A stretch of 64,000 nucleotides of DNA from an uncultured Bradyrhizobium sp. GTDB lineage: Bacteria > Pseudomonadota > Alphaproteobacteria > Rhizobiales > Xanthobacteraceae. The position numbers were made by a program, and so were the translations under genes. Location of the stretch: assembly GCF_936943645.1 (NCBI RefSeq), contig NZ_CAKZJO010000102.1, positions 1 through 64,000 of the forward strand, given 5' to 3'. Positions 62,660 to 64,000 of the stretch are shown in pieces (positions within the stretch are counted from its first letter, which is position 1; each line of letters begins with the position of its first letter). The notes below the pieces were generated by a model, which saw nothing but the letters and a program-made list of their open reading frames with translations, was not told the DNA's origin and made no database searches.

Positions 62660-64000
62660 ATGGAATTACCCCTGCTGCATCTCGCCCTGGTCGGCACGCC
62701 CAACAGCGGCAAGACCTCGCTGTTCAACGCCCTGACCGGCAGCCGGCAGAAGGTCGCGAACTATCCCGGCGTCACCGTCGAGCGCAAGGAAGGCTTCTTC
62801 GTCACACCCCTGGGACGCCAGGTCTCGGTGGTCGACCTGCCCGGCACCTATTCGTTGCGCGGCCGCAGCCCGGACGAGGAGATCACCCGCGACTTCGTGC
62901 TCGGCAAGGCCTCCGGCGAGACCGTGCCCGATCTGGTGCTGTGCGTGGCCGATTCCACCAATCTGCGGCTGACCATCCGCCTGCTGCTCGAGCTCAAGCG
63001 CACCGGACGGCCGATGGTCCTCGTGCTCAACATGTTCGACATCGCGGCCCGCCGCGGCATCACGGTCGACGTCGAGCGGCTCGCCAAGGAGCTCGGCCTG
63101 CCCGTGGTCACCTCGATCGCGGTGCGCAAGGGCGGCACCGCCGACCTCCTGAAGCTGACCGACGAGATCTCGGCCAAGCTCGCCGCCGAGGCCGAGGACA
63201 ATAGCTGGCGCGCGCTCAGCGTCGCCGAGCTCCGCGCGACCCAGCGCGAGGCCGACCGCATCATCGCCGACTGCGTCAGCCTGCCTGCCAGGCCCGACAC
63301 CTGGACCGCGCGGATCGACGCGGTGGTGCTGCATCCGGTCGGCGGCCTCGTCGTGCTGGCGCTGATCCTGTTCGTGATGTTTCAGGCCGTGTTCGCCTGG
63401 GCGCAGCCGGCGATGGACCTGCTCAAGTCCGGCTTCGACATGCTGGGAGAGTTCGTGCAGGCCACCCTGCCCGACGGCCTGTTGCAGAGCTTCCTGCAGA
63501 ACGGCGTGATCGCGGGCGTCGGCAGCGTGATCGTGTTCCTGCCGCAGATCATCCTCATCTTCCTGTTCATCCTGCTCTTGGAAGATTTCGGCTACATGGC
63601 GCGCGCCGCCTTCCTGATGGACCGCATCATGGGCGGCGCCGGCTTGCACGGCCGTGCCTTCATTCCGCTGCTGTCGAGCTTTGCCTGCGCGATTCCCGGC
63701 ATCATGGCGACGCGCGTCATCGACAACAAGCGCGACCGGCTGACCACGATCCTGATCGCGCCGCTGATGACCTGCTCGGCGCGCATTCCGGTCTACACGT
63801 TGATCATCTCCGCCTTCATTCCGGCCAGGGACGTCTGGGGCTTCATCAACCTGCAGGGCCTCGTGATGTTCGGCCTCTACGCCGCCGGCATCGTCAGCGC
63901 GCTCGCCGTCTCGTTCCTGATCAAGTTCTTCATGCTGCGCGACTATGCGCCGGCGCCGTTCATGCTGGAGCTGCCGGACTACAAGATGCCCAGGCTGAAA
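62660..64000 (+). CDS. feoB: Ferrous iron transporter FeoB, cut by the window end
   Basis: The first 447 codons of FeoB. The cytosolic G domain has G1 VGTPNSGKTSLF (about 11-22), G3 DLPGTY and G4 LNMFD. It is followed by the helical domain and the start of the membrane part (LVVLALILFVMFQAVFAW, VIVFLPQIILIFLFILLLEDFGYMARAAFL, PGIMATR). The G1 has Thr in place of the usual Asn (GTPN). It continues beyond 64000. Confidence 0.95.
   Translation, partial: MELPLLHLALVGTPNSGKTSLFNALTGSRQKVANYPGVTVERKEGFFVTPLGRQVSVVDLPGTYSLRGRSPDEEITRDFVLGKASGETVPDLVLCVADSTNLRLTIRLLLELKRTGRPMVLVLNMFDIAARRGITVDVERLAKELGLPVVTSIAVRKGGTADLLKLTDEISAKLAAEAEDNSWRALSVAELRATQREADRIIADCVSLPARPDTWTARIDAVVLHPVGGLVVLALILFVMFQAVFAWAQPAMDLLKSGFDMLGEFVQATLPDGLLQSFLQNGVIAGVGSVIVFLPQIILIFLFILLLEDFGYMARAAFLMDRIMGGAGLHGRAFIPLLSSFACAIPGIMATRVIDNKRDRLTTILIAPLMTCSARIPVYTLIISAFIPARDVWGFINLQGLVMFGLYAAGIVSALAVSFLIKFFMLRDYAPAPFMLELPDYKMPRLK

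Overview
The window is about 65 % GC with densely packed, often overlapping genes. The gene content (split, permuted tmRNA beside an alpha-type sspB, hflKC-degP beside folA/thyA, an ilv attenuator, many Bug/TctC binding proteins, FeoAB, and several hairpin-type interspersed repeats) points to an alphaproteobacterium of the Bradyrhizobium group. It reads as ordinary chromosome rather than a mobile island: I see no integrase, transposase, prophage, CRISPR array, rRNA or tRNA gene.

Layout. 0-8 kb: a LigB-type dioxygenase, a carboxylesterase-fold protein that has lost its catalytic Ser and His, a Baeyer-Villiger monooxygenase fused to an alpha/beta-hydrolase, and small proteins including a 28-residue membrane peptide. 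8-13.6 kb: NAD-type malic enzyme, a Bug-type binding protein and a large MscS-type channel. 14-20 kb: a complete branched-chain-amino-acid type ABC operon (binding protein, livG, livF, livH, livM) whose last gene is a polyphosphate kinase 2. 20-30 kb: a Nudix protein, a NitT/TauT-type ABC system split over two loci, a cupin, a four-gene unit (DUF305, beta-propeller, ECF sigma, anti-sigma), and an osmoprotectant ABC importer with permease and binding domain fused. 30-39 kb: a three-gene unit of NEW3-domain protein, ABC ATPase and ABC-2 permease; a membrane sulfatase-fold enzyme; DUF1330; an ABC_sub_bind protein; a TetR regulator divergent from a ferric-reductase-like membrane protein, with two near-identical 17-bp palindromes around a good promoter; and an SDR enzyme.

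39-49 kb: isoleucine/valine synthesis (ilvC, ilvH, ilvB) with a leader peptide and attenuator before ilvB, two exporters and a methyltransferase, then miaA and serB back to back. 48-54 kb: thyA, an acetyltransferase, folA, hflK, hflC, DUF2065 and degP on one strand, covering folate/thymidylate synthesis and membrane/periplasmic protein quality control. 54-59 kb: a tripartite tricarboxylate transporter (tctB, tctA, then tctC after a terminator-like hairpin) and a split chromate transporter. 59-64 kb: the two-piece tmRNA, the ClpXP adaptor sspB, fumC, a DUF4169/ribbon-helix-helix pair, and feoA-feoB, with feoB running off the end.

Most genes are recognisable housekeeping or transport functions. 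The points most worth following are the fused monooxygenase-hydrolase with an altered signature motif, the inactive-looking esterase, the TetR operator pair, the sigma-factor unit with DUF305 and beta-propeller proteins, and the NEW3/ABC unit.
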